DNA of 44,198 nucleotides from an uncultured Methanobrevibacter sp. (GTDB lineage Archaea; Methanobacteriota; Methanobacteria; Methanobacteriales; Methanobacteriaceae). The notes below the pieces were generated by a model. The model did not search any database and was not told the origin of the DNA. It saw only the letters and a program-made list of their open reading frames with translations. The stretch lies in contig CACYJH010000010.1 in assembly GCA_902774685.1 (NCBI GenBank), forward strand, positions 1 to 44,198, written 5' to 3'. The stretch's first letter is position 1. The number at the start of each line of letters is the position of its first letter. Position numbers and translations under genes: made by a program. This document shows positions 9,401 to 16,959 of this stretch, piece by piece.

Positions 9401-10265
9401 AATATGTTCCACTGAGATCATTTGAAAAGATATTATTGTTTGAAAAAGTGGAATTGTAAATTTTAATGAAACCTTTCTCATTATAGATAACCCCACCTTC
9501 ACCATGGCTTGAACCACTATCATAGGCATGATTATCCTTAAAAATAGAATTGATAATATTTAAACTAGAATATCTATTATAAATTGCTCCACCATTCTGA
9601 TTTAAACCTTTGGTGAAAGTTAAATTAATTATATTGACAATAATGTTACTAGTTGAAATATATAACAATTGAGTCTGGTTCAAACCATTTATAATGGTGC
9701 TTTTAGCATCTTCTCCAATAATATTGATTGATTTTGACACATGCAACTTATTGGTAATGCTATATGTGCCCTTTGCAATGAATACGTTGCTTATTCCATA
9801 AGTGGATAAATGGTCAAATCCATCTGCAATGCTTTTGAATGGATTTAATTTAGTACCGTACTGCTCTGAACCAGTGTAGGAAGCATTTACATATATTGTA
9901 TTGCTGTCACTGCAATTAATTTCAATATTAGCAAAATCAGTGTCTAAATCAGGCAAAACATTTCCATCAGGACTGGATGAATCTGACAAAAGATTTTCAT
10001 CTGATAAGACCTCATACTGACTACTGTCGTCATATTCATCATCAGATGCTTGAATATTCTCATTAAAAACTGCAGATTCCTCATCATAACCATTTGAATC
10101 AGAATCCGAAATAATATCTTCATCCAATTCTTGATCAATTACCAAATCATTATCATACAATTGATTTGAATCAATATCTCCATCCAAATCACTTGCAAAA
10201 CTTATAGGAATTGAAACTAACGCTATAAATAATAAAATGATAATTATTCCATTCCTGAATTTCAT
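6447..10265 (-). CDS. Giant surface protein: beta-helix, papain-type protease, lectin-like and Ig-like repeats
   Basis: 1272 residues, secreted. A signal peptide spans about 1-24 (KFRN, then a long hydrophobic run ending SISFA-like). An Asp/Ser/Glu-rich linker follows to about 110, then a right-handed beta-helix of short Asn-rich repeats (NSTFSNN, NSKFTNN) to about 440. A C1A cysteine peptidase domain covers about 465-690, with QGSNGDCWAFAMYAALES (oxyanion Gln, catalytic Cys near 483), NNHAVAIVGWDD (His near 622) and WIIKNSWGD (Asn near 652). A lectin-like domain follows (about 700-840), then a DUF11-like segment (about 865-950) and three Ig-like repeats to the end. The last two repeats are Lys-rich. 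No sortase signal or C-terminal membrane helix is seen, so anchoring may be by the basic repeats. It matches the adhesin-like proteins known from Methanobrevibacter. Several overlapping open frames on the other strand are shadows. Confidence 0.9.
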   Translation of the reverse strand: MKFRNGIIIILLFIALVSIPISFASDLDGDIDSNQLYDNDLVIDQELDEDIISDSDSNGYDEESAVFNENIQASDDEYDDSSQYEVLSDENLLSDSSSPDGNVLPDLDTDFANIEINCSDSNTIYVNASYTGSEQYGTKLNPFKSIADGFDHLSTYGISNVFIAKGTYSITNKLHVSKSINIIGEDAKSTIINGLNQTQLLYISTSNIIVNIINLTFTKGLNQNGGAIYNRYSSLNIINSIFKDNHAYDSGSSHGEGGVIYNEKGFIKIYNSTFSNNNIFSNDLSGTYSKYGGVIYSNLGELSIFNSKFTNNGIQGNYSTGGVIYSSKGFLTLFNTSISNTTLDSRYHSLGGAISIWDGRNTFIINSTITSNTIKGSYVYGSAIAHKGVLLEIINSTISNNYANGNSSANSTVYNMNGNYHFENTNFTNNGIKTVKTILSCLEDQLIISDIVDIDSLGDLPSSYDLRDLGLVTSVKNQGSNGDCWAFAMYAALESYLLKFEDINYDFSENNMKNAMYENGTYGTEESSSGGNHIMAFAYLLRGSGPVNESLDPYPSNIPLEDLDNEKYVTGFEYVPLRLNYLDNDQIKYAILQYGALYAPIYSTMLRSNGTGYSNTPNTNNHAVAIVGWDDNYPATSFSPVPPGDGAWIIKNSWGDTKGDGGYYYVSYYDYSFPGVTDQFSAIAITSVENLTEYKNIYQYDMLGNSYESVGYNSNTAWFANQFTAESNNPIKAFGLYTFGSSSYLVNITVNGVSKLVQEGNLSGAGYHTVILDKFVDVVKGNVFKITVRLTTPDSLFPVAVESYRKDYSKKVTAGLNQSFISPNGINWYDMAQNLTVSKFYKNISRMKLTDANVCLKAYTGFADLSLDIKTNFSYYLEGDSIQFNITVSNKADPSGEINISSLLDDSVTLLSHTVDRGIFDESNGLWIIDNLNAGESAKLVLTLKFNEKKAAVVNSFSLKSLSYSLHKSLVKDSVVEYATHTEFLKIATVNTTVKSGKSVTITLIDGYNNILANKNITLKLLSSNNNYTMNPLTLNTNNGSVGYALNLLAGKYKFMVMFESDGYYDSSNYTFDVNVVKTSTNVVASNMNASAVVKAIDGKIGKYLKMTLKDANGKALVGKTVIFTFNDLKFSRVTNKSGVARLQINIATAGTYSFKISFAGDEKFSASSKTVKVYVKKQTLKLTVPKKTYRLRNKKKYLTATLKNSKGKAIKNKKITFTINGKKYTAKTNSKGVAKVKVSLSKRKTYKFTAKFAGDKSYKAVSKTAKVVVKR

Positions 10266-10320
10266 TTTACCTATAAAAATTTTGATTAATTTAAATTATT
10301 TTTAATAATAAATAAGTGAA

Positions 10321-10860
10321 TTAATCATAAAGACTGTTGCCTTGAGCGTCCATAGCTACAATCAAAGGACCAAAGGACTCTACATCCAAATCCCAAATAG
10401 CTTCAGGCATTCCAAGGTCTAGCCAATTTACCCCCTTAATCTCATTGACCTTATCTACATACAATGCGGCACAACCCCCTGTTGCCACCACATAAACTGC
10501 ATTGTTTCTGATTAAAGCCTCTCTGACAGAATCGTCCATTCCACCTTTGCCGATGATGATCTTAGCACCCATATCCAATACATCTGATTCATATGGATTC
10601 ATTCTCATGGAAGTTGTAGGGCCTACTGCAACCATTACATATTTGCTTTCCCCATCATCATTTTCATTTTCCTCTTCTTTAATGATAGGTCCTGCATGGA
10701 ACAGAACTGATCCCTCAATATCACAAGGAGCTCCCTCTTCCAAGATTCTTTTATGTGCCTGATCTCTTGCTGTCAATATTTGACCGGAGATTGCAATTAC
10801 ATCTCCCGCTTTTAATTTATTAATATCCTCATCAGTTATAGGTGTAGTTAATTCTATCAT
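10321..10860 (-). CDS. Fumarate hydratase, beta subunit (class I, C-terminal type)
   Basis: 179 residues, the usual size for the free-standing archaeal beta subunit. It carries [20 protein letters not shown] near the N-terminus, the substrate loop [12 protein letters not shown], the segment [12 protein letters not shown] and [13 protein letters not shown]. It forms the iron-sulfur fumarase with the alpha subunit, which is not in this window, and interconverts malate and fumarate in the reductive TCA branch fed by PycA. A six-residue acidic insert (EEENEN) sits before the substrate loop. GGTGG is a clear ribosome binding site in front of the ATG at 10860. It diverges from the DUF2070 gene. Confidence 0.9.
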   Translation of the reverse strand: MIELTTPITDEDINKLKAGDVIAISGQILTARDQAHKRILEEGAPCDIEGSVLFHAGPIIKEEENENDDGESKYVMVAVGPTTSMRMNPYESDVLDMGAKIIIGKGGMDDSVREALIRNNAVYVVATGGCAALYVDKVNEIKGVNWLDLGMPEAIWDLDVESFGPLIVAMDAQGNSLYD

Positions 10861-11080
10861 GAAGCCACCAAAATTTCATCATTTTAATTAATTTAAGAAT
10901 TTTTTTTATAATTTAATTTTTATGTGTTTGAATTTATATATTTGCTTTAAAAAAATCAAATAGTATATGTTTATATAAAAAAATATTATATATATTATAA
11001 TGTTAATATTATATTTTATAATTTTTAATATATAATAATTTATAATTTATTTTTTGAGGAAAACAAAGGTCTGATTATTA

Positions 11081-12898
11081 ATGTCCAGTATGAGTAGTGT
11101 TGCAGGATTATCAAAATATATAAGAACATTGCCTGACGCTCTAACTTCATTGCTATTGATTATTGTAATGAGTTTTATTATAGGGTCAGCATTATTTTTA
11201 GTTGAACCTATGGCGATAGACAGCGGTTTGGAAAACTTCTTTTATGGAGGAGCATTTGGATTTGTTGTCTTTGGATTGCCAGCAATCATTACAGGTTCTA
11301 CAGATCAGTTTTTTGTTGATACCCTTAAGGGAATCAACCTCAAGACAAAGCATTCCATGTTCTTAGGATTTATGTCCATGCTTATTGCGGGACTTGTAAG
11401 TCTTATTGGAACTATAGTTGGAGCACTATTCCATTGGAACCTATTTTTCAACTCAATCCTATTCGGATCAGTGCTGGCATTTGCATTCAATGCCCTTGTA
11501 ATTTGGAGTACAACCAGAATAAAAATTATCAATTCATTCCTTATTGCAATTATCCAGCCATTGCTTATGATTGGAATGCTCATTATCACAAGTTTCTTAA
11601 ATGATATTGAAGGAATGTTTGAACTTGGACTCTTTACAACAATCTTCAAAGTAGTGATAGCCAGTTTAATCTTTTTGCTTGCTATTTACTCATTGATAAG
11701 CGTTGTAAACTCCCCAATGAAAAAGAACTTAGGATTTGGAGCATTGGATATTCTCAGTTACTTCATTTCCCATATGAATGAAGGTTCAAACAGCATAGAA
11801 GAATTGTTTGATAATGTTGGAGAGGCAATCGATACCTATGTTGGAGTAACAAGCTTTAGAAAATTGGATGGGGACATCAAGGCACTGTTTATAAGCCCAT
11901 GTGTACACCCAGGACCTCTTGGAGACATTGGAGGTTCAAATATGCCAACAATATTGGCAAATAGCTTTGATTCATTTACAATGGTTGCTCATGGACCATC
12001 TACACACGATTTCAACCCAGTTTCAAGCAAGGAAATCGTTAAGATTGAAGAGGCTGTAAGAAAAGCATTGGATAAAATGGAATATTCCCCATTTGCAAGT
12101 GAATTTATCAGATATTCACATAAAAAAGCAAATATCGGAGTCCAATTCTTTAAAAACGGATCAATCCTCCTGTCTACATTCGCACCATCCGGAAGTGATG
12201 ATATCGAATATGGTGTAGGACTTGCAACATTGTTTGAAAGCCAAAGGGTATTAGGAACCAAAAACAACATTTTGGTTGACTGCCATAATTCATTCAACCC
12301 TGAAAAAGGGGAAGTCCTTCCAGGAAATCCTGAATTCTTCCAATTGCTTGATACAATCAAATTGATTCAGACAAAAGACCTTGAATATGAAATCCAAGTA
12401 GGTTGCCATTATACAGACCTTGGAGGATTCGACAAGCATCAAGGAATAGGTGAAAGCGGTTTGAAAACCATGGTCATTGAAGTTAACGGCCAAAGAACAG
12501 CTTATGCATTATTTGATTCAAACAATATGGAACTTGGATTTAGAGAAACCATATTCAATGCAGTTAAGGACTTGGAAATCGATGAGATAGAAGTGATGAC
12601 ATCAGATACCCATACTGTAAATACATTATCTGCAGGATACAACCCAGTAGGAACTGTGGAAAAGGAAAAAATCCTCGAATATCTTAAATTATCCATTAAG
12701 GAAGCTATAAATGATTTGGAACCTGTTGAAGCAGGAGCAAATATAGAAAGAATCTATAATCTTAAAACATTCGGTCCAAAGAATTCAACTGAACTTATTT
12801 CCACTATCAGTTCTATCGTAGCTGTAAGTAAGATTATAGCTCCTTTAATCTTTATTGTAGCAGTCCTATTCGTATTGATTTGGATTTTCATATTATAA
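11081..12898 (+). CDS. DUF2070 membrane protein with a His-rich soluble domain
   Basis: 605 residues. About seven hydrophobic segments fill residues 20-212, a large soluble domain spans about 235-570, and one last helix ends the protein (about 580-604). The soluble domain carries clustered potential metal ligands: CVHPGPLGD (about 273), HGPSTHD (about 303), DCHNSF (about 399), GCHYTD (about 440) and TSDTHT (about 507). The pattern fits the archaeal DUF2070 family. A metal-dependent hydrolase role acting at the membrane is my inference from these ligands. A 41-residue zinc-ribbon gene follows after 33 bases and is probably co-transcribed. The start is the ATG at 11081, preceded by AAGGTCTGAT. 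Confidence 0.8.
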   Translation: MSSMSSVAGLSKYIRTLPDALTSLLLIIVMSFIIGSALFLVEPMAIDSGLENFFYGGAFGFVVFGLPAIITGSTDQFFVDTLKGINLKTKHSMFLGFMSMLIAGLVSLIGTIVGALFHWNLFFNSILFGSVLAFAFNALVIWSTTRIKIINSFLIAIIQPLLMIGMLIITSFLNDIEGMFELGLFTTIFKVVIASLIFLLAIYSLISVVNSPMKKNLGFGALDILSYFISHMNEGSNSIEELFDNVGEAIDTYVGVTSFRKLDGDIKALFISPCVHPGPLGDIGGSNMPTILANSFDSFTMVAHGPSTHDFNPVSSKEIVKIEEAVRKALDKMEYSPFASEFIRYSHKKANIGVQFFKNGSILLSTFAPSGSDDIEYGVGLATLFESQRVLGTKNNILVDCHNSFNPEKGEVLPGNPEFFQLLDTIKLIQTKDLEYEIQVGCHYTDLGGFDKHQGIGESGLKTMVIEVNGQRTAYALFDSNNMELGFRETIFNAVKDLEIDEIEVMTSDTHTVNTLSAGYNPVGTVEKEKILEYLKLSIKEAINDLEPVEAGANIERIYNLKTFGPKNSTELISTISSIVAVSKIIAPLIFIVAVLFVLIWIFIL

Positions 12899-12931
12899 AA
12901 TTAAGTTATTTGAAAAATAGGGGTGAAAAAG

Positions 12932-13057
12932 ATGATTACTTGTAATGTATGCGGACATTTGAATCCAGTTGGTGCTTTAGTTTGTGAAAACTGTGGATCT
13001 GACCTTTCAGACAGCCCAGATTACGGTGGATTCGACGAAGATGATGAATTTTTCTAA
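12932..13057 (+). CDS. 41-residue zinc-ribbon protein
   Basis: A short gene with a strong GGGGTGA ribosome binding site just before its ATG. It encodes one zinc ribbon, CNVCGHLNPVGALVCENCG, which is CxxC-13-CxxC, followed by a very acidic tail (DSPDYGGFDEDDEFF). It is 33 bases after the DUF2070 gene on the same strand, so the two are likely one transcript. Function is unknown. The size suggests an adaptor or small regulatory protein. Confidence 0.85.
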   Translation: MITCNVCGHLNPVGALVCENCGSDLSDSPDYGGFDEDDEFF

Positions 13058-13077
13058 AGTTTTTATTTAAAAACTTT
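13056..13077 (+). terminator. Terminator hairpin overlapping the zinc-ribbon stop codon
   Basis: Arms AAAGTTTTT (13056-13064) and AAAAACTTT (13069-13077) are perfect complements around a 4-base loop, followed by a T run. The left arm includes the last two bases of the TAA. Confidence 0.7.
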
Positions 13078-13131
13078 TTTTCTATTTTTAATTATTAATT
13101 AACTTTAATTTTTATATTTTAAATTTATTTA

Positions 13132-13197
13132 AAATCTATTTTAAATCTATTTTAAATCTATTTTAAATCTATTTTAAATCTATTTTAAATCTATTTT
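13132..13197. repeat. Six tandem copies of an 11-bp unit
   Basis: The unit AAATCTATTTT repeats exactly six times, about one DNA helical turn per unit. It lies in the convergent gap (13058-13394) between the zinc-ribbon gene and the small membrane protein gene, where I see no other gene. Confidence 0.9.
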
Positions 13198-13359
13198 TAA
13201 TTTTAACATATAATTAACTCTTTTTTTAAAAATAACTGAACTTTGCTTAAAAAATAGGCTAGGAAGTTTAAAATTATAAAAAGTATAAAATAACTAAATA
13301 GTTAAAAATAGTTAAATAGTAAAAAATTAGTAAAAAATAGGATTAAAAATTAATAAAAA

Positions 13360-13384
13360 GAAAAAGTTTTAATCAAACTTTTTC
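13360..13384 (-). terminator. Terminator hairpin after the small membrane protein gene
   Basis: GAAAAAGTTT (13360-13369) and AAACTTTTTC (13375-13384) are perfect inverted copies with a 5-base loop. On the minus strand a T-rich run follows, just past the stop at 13395. Confidence 0.65.
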
Positions 13385-13394
13385 AAAAAATTTG

Positions 13395-13667
13395 TTAGAT
13401 ATAATTAGTTATAATAGTCCATAAAATGAACCAACAGAAACCGAATGGAAGAATTCCATCCCATAACCATGCGGAAAATCCTTCGATTTCACCTTCAAAT
13501 GCTTTTTGACAGAATTGTCCAACGAAATAAAGAATTACTATACCTAATGCAAAAGCAAATACATGGTTTGTAAATCCTAGCATTCCAGTTGTAAATACTG
13601 TGGATATAATAGCTGCAACTATTGCAGCAGCAATATGAATAGATACGATTTTAACAGTAGAATCCAT
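13395..13667 (-). CDS. Small four-segment membrane protein
   Basis: 90 residues, almost wholly hydrophobic. Segments are seen at about 5-25, 30-52 and 64-88, with the polar stretch QKAFEGEIEGFSAWLWDG between the last two. GGAGGAAAG before the ATG at 13667 is an excellent ribosome binding site. It looks like one of the small conserved membrane proteins of Methanobacteria (possibly DUF5379), but I cannot confirm the family. No functional motif is visible. Confidence 0.75.
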   Translation of the reverse strand: MDSTVKIVSIHIAAAIVAAIISTVFTTGMLGFTNHVFAFALGIVILYFVGQFCQKAFEGEIEGFSAWLWDGILPFGFCWFILWTIITNYI

Positions 13668-13909
13668 TAACTTTCCTCCAATTATAAAAATAAATATAAA
13701 TTAATTTTGATTTAAAAAAGTTTTTGATAAGTTTTGAATATAATCATAAAATTTTAGAAATATAAAAAATATATTAAAATAATATTAAAATCATATAAAA
13801 ACTATAACTATTAATTATATAAGTTAATATAATATATAAAATATTGCATAAATTAATATGAAAAATTAGGTTTTTATCTAAAATTAAAATAAAAAAATTA
13901 ATAAAAAAA

Positions 13910-13942
13910 TTAAAAGTTAATTAAAAGTTAATTAAAAGTTAA
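13910..13942. repeat. Three tandem copies of an 11-bp unit upstream of rqcH
   Basis: TTAAAAGTTAA occurs three times in a row, ending 31 bases before the rqcH start. The unit length matches the unrelated 11-bp array at 13132-13197. The rest of the gap 13668-13973 is AT-rich and shows no gene. Confidence 0.85.
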
Positions 13943-13973
13943 TTAATTTATCATAATTATTCAAGTGAGAAAT

Positions 13974-15986
13974 ATGAAATCAATGTCCAATGTAGACATA
14001 TACACAATATGTCAAGAATTAAATGATTTGTTAGCTGGTGCAAGAGTGGATAAGTCATTCCAGCCTACCAAAGATACTGTGGTTATGAGATTCCATAAGG
14101 CAGGTACTGGAAGATTGGATCTTGTAATCCAGGCAGGAAAAAGAATCCACATAAGCCAATACCCATTAACAAATCCTCAAAATCCACCAGTTTTTCCAAT
14201 GCTTCTTAGAAAAAGAGTCAAAGGGGCAAATGTAGTTAGTGTAGAACAGCATAACTTCGATAGAGTTGTTGAAATAAAGATGAAAAAGGAAGAGACCTAC
14301 ACTCTAATCGTTGAACTCTTTGCAAAAGGAAACATAATCCTGTTGAATGAAGCTAATGAAATCATTTTGCCTCTTAAAAGAAAGCATTGGAGCGATAGGG
14401 ACATAAGCTCCAAAAAGGAATACATCTTCCCTCAAGAGAATGGAATCAATCCAATCACACTTACAATCGATGAATTCAAGGAAATCATTGCTGGAGGAGA
14501 GGATGAAGAGATTGTAAGGGTTCTTGCTACTAACGGACTTGGAAGCCTTTATGCAGAAGAGATAATGCTAAATACTGAAATAAGCAAAAAGACAGCCTGC
14601 TCTTCATTAAGTGCTGAAGAGATTAACGTTATTTATAATGCTTTGAAAACAGTCTTTGAACCTTTGGAGAAAAATGAATTCACTCCAATGATTGTAAACA
14701 ACAAAAAGGAAATTGAAGAGCTGCAAAAAGAAAATCCTGATAAAAAGTATAAATCCAAAGAGGATGTCATTTCAATAAACATCAAGCAGTATGAAGGATT
14801 TGAAGAGGAGAAATTCGATAGTTTCAATGAAGCCTGCGATGAGTTCTATTCATCTAAAGTAAAGAATGAAATCACAGACATTCAGGAAGCTGCATGGAAC
14901 AAGAAAGTGTCAAAATTCTCCAAACGTCTTGAAAAGCAGGAAGAGACATTAGCTAACTTTGAAAAGACAATTGAAGATTCCCAAAAGAAAGGAGAACTCA
15001 TATTCACAAATTATGTTCAAGTTGACAATATATTGAATGTAATCAAAGGTGCAAGGGAAAAGGACTATGGATGGAAGGAAATAGGAAAAACATTGAAGGA
15101 TGCCAAAAAGTCTGGAATGCCTGAGGCACAGATATTCGAATCCATGGATCCTCTTGGAAACATCACATTGAGAATTGATGATGTAAGCATTGCACTTGAC
15201 AGCAAAAAGTCCATACCTGATAACGCTGAAGTCTACTATGAAAAGGCTAAAAAGGCTAAGCGAAAAATAAAGGGTGCATTGATAGCTATTGAAAACACCA
15301 AAAAGCAACTTGCAGATATGGAAGCCAAAAAGGAAAAGGCTATGGCAAACATTATGGTTCCACAGAAGAGAGTCAAGAAGAATCTCAAATGGTATGAGAA
15401 ACTAAGATGGTTTGTCTCAAGTGATGGAATTTTGGTTGTCTGCGGAAGGGATGCAGGTACAAATGAAGCTGTTGTGAAGAAATATTTAGAACAAAATGAT
15501 ATTTATTTGCATGCAGATATACATGGTGCTCCTTCAGTTGTAGCGAAAGTACCATCCGATTCATTAAATGACAATTTGCTTAAAGAATTAGGTGAGTTCT
15601 CAGCTTCCTTTTCAAGTGCTTGGTCGAAAAACTTCACATCTCAAGACGTCTATTGGGTGGAGCCAGACCAAGTTTCAAAAACCCCAGTTTCAGGTGAGTT
15701 CGTACCTAAAGGTGCATTCATCATTCGTGGACATAGAAACTATATTAGGGGATGCAAGCTTGAGATTTCCATAGGTCTTGTTGACTATGATGGTGAGAAA
15801 AGAATAATGGCGGGACCTACAGATGCAATGAAAAATTATACAAATAAATTCGTTACAATAAAACCAGGCTTTACCAAAAAGGAAAAAATAGCTAAAGAGA
15901 TATTGTCCAGAATCAATGAGGATGACTTATTGAGCTTGGATGATGTTGTAAGGGTATTGCCTAGTGGAAAATGTGATTTTGTTTAA
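13974..15986 (+). CDS. rqcH: Ribosome rescue factor RqcH (archaeal NFACT/Rqc2 family)
   Basis: About 670 residues. It binds the large ribosomal subunit with a stalled peptidyl-tRNA, and bacterial RqcH and eukaryotic Rqc2 add C-terminal tails. Domains in order are NFACT-N (about 1-225), a long middle region with a Lys/Glu-rich coiled coil (about 290-345 and 415-460), and NFACT-R/DUF814 (about 475-590: WFVSSDGILVVCGRDAGTNE, DIYLHADIHGAPS). The conserved Asp-Arg pair needed for tailing in RqcH and Rqc2 is present in HNFDRVVEIKM (about 96-97). A GTG at 13965 is in frame, but GTGAGA there reads better as the ribosome binding site for ATG 13974. Confidence 0.9.
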   Translation: MKSMSNVDIYTICQELNDLLAGARVDKSFQPTKDTVVMRFHKAGTGRLDLVIQAGKRIHISQYPLTNPQNPPVFPMLLRKRVKGANVVSVEQHNFDRVVEIKMKKEETYTLIVELFAKGNIILLNEANEIILPLKRKHWSDRDISSKKEYIFPQENGINPITLTIDEFKEIIAGGEDEEIVRVLATNGLGSLYAEEIMLNTEISKKTACSSLSAEEINVIYNALKTVFEPLEKNEFTPMIVNNKKEIEELQKENPDKKYKSKEDVISINIKQYEGFEEEKFDSFNEACDEFYSSKVKNEITDIQEAAWNKKVSKFSKRLEKQEETLANFEKTIEDSQKKGELIFTNYVQVDNILNVIKGAREKDYGWKEIGKTLKDAKKSGMPEAQIFESMDPLGNITLRIDDVSIALDSKKSIPDNAEVYYEKAKKAKRKIKGALIAIENTKKQLADMEAKKEKAMANIMVPQKRVKKNLKWYEKLRWFVSSDGILVVCGRDAGTNEAVVKKYLEQNDIYLHADIHGAPSVVAKVPSDSLNDNLLKELGEFSASFSSAWSKNFTSQDVYWVEPDQVSKTPVSGEFVPKGAFIIRGHRNYIRGCKLEISIGLVDYDGEKRIMAGPTDAMKNYTNKFVTIKPGFTKKEKIAKEILSRINEDDLLSLDDVVRVLPSGKCDFV

Positions 15987-16163
15987 ATCCATTTTCTTAA
16001 ATTCTCTTTTTAAAATAATGGAAATATCCAAGAAAAATATTTACTTTTTTTAAATTTCTAAAATAGGAAAAAATAACTTTTTTTTGAAAATATAAAAAAA
16101 TAGAAATAAAAATAGAAATAAAAAAATTAAAAAAAATAATCCATTTTTGAATTAATTATAGAA

Positions 16164-16880
16164 TTATTCCTCTTTTTCAAAATCCGGTTTGTAATATTCC
16201 ATTGGATTCATGATTACAACATCCACATTAGGATGAAGCTGATTTACAAAATTGGAAAATATTGCAGGATCTTGTTCTATAACTGGGAAAGTGTTGTAAT
16301 GCATTGGAATGACAACTTTTGGAGCTATCCACATAGCTGCCAAAGCACCTTCAAACGGACCCATAGTGAATTTGTCACCGATTGGAACCATTGCAATGTC
16401 TGGCTTATAGATTTTTCCGATTACATTTTCCATATCTGAAAAGAGTCCAGTGTCTCCTGCATGGAATACTTTGGTTCCATCTGGGAAAGTGAATAGGAAA
16501 CTTCCAGGGTCCCCACCAGGGCGAACTTCATCAGTAAAATCAATGGAAGAGGAGTGTCTTGCATCCAACATGGTTATCTTGATTCCTTGAATGAAAACGG
16601 AACCTCCAGTGTTCATGCTTACACATTCAAAACCTTGCTCTCCTAAAAACAGTGAAATTTCATGATTTGCTACGAGAGTTGCATTGGTGTTGTTAGCTAT
16701 TTCCATCGCATCTCCAAAGTGGTCTGAATGACCATGGGTAATGCAGATTATGTTTGCATCCAATTCCTCTACAGGAAGAGGGCATGCAGGATTGTTGCTA
16801 ATAAATGGATCAACTAAAATCTTTACTCCTTCATCACTAATCAATTCAAATGCAGAATGGCCTAAATATCTCATTTCCAT
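16164..16880 (-). CDS. Metallo-beta-lactamase-fold hydrolase (UPF0173 family)
   Basis: About 238 residues. Metal ligands are in THGHSDHFGD (the HxHxDH motif), LDARHSSSIDF, FHAGDTGLFSDM and the late PMHYNTFP. The opening MRYLGHSAFELIS is typical of the UPF0173 metal-dependent hydrolases. The substrate is unknown. A GTG start nine bases further up is in frame, but GGTGA at 16886-16890 is the ribosome binding site, so the ATG at 16880 is preferred. The gene follows the membrane-anchored protein gene on the same strand in the order 16951-18762 then this one, about 70 bases apart. Confidence 0.85.
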   Translation of the reverse strand: MEMRYLGHSAFELISDEGVKILVDPFISNNPACPLPVEELDANIICITHGHSDHFGDAMEIANNTNATLVANHEISLFLGEQGFECVSMNTGGSVFIQGIKITMLDARHSSSIDFTDEVRPGGDPGSFLFTFPDGTKVFHAGDTGLFSDMENVIGKIYKPDIAMVPIGDKFTMGPFEGALAAMWIAPKVVIPMHYNTFPVIEQDPAIFSNFVNQLHPNVDVVIMNPMEYYKPDFEKEE

Positions 16881-16943
16881 AAATTTCACCTTTTTTAGTA
16901 TAATAATTTTTTAATAAATATGATAAAAAAATTAATTTAAGAT

Positions 16944-16959
16944 AATAATTTTAATTATT
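16944..16959 (-). terminator. Short hairpin at the end of the membrane-anchored protein gene
   Basis: AATAATT (16944-16950) and AATTATT (16953-16959) are inverted copies overlapping the stop codon region. On the minus strand a T run follows about ten bases later. The stem is weak and all A-T. Confidence 0.4.
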
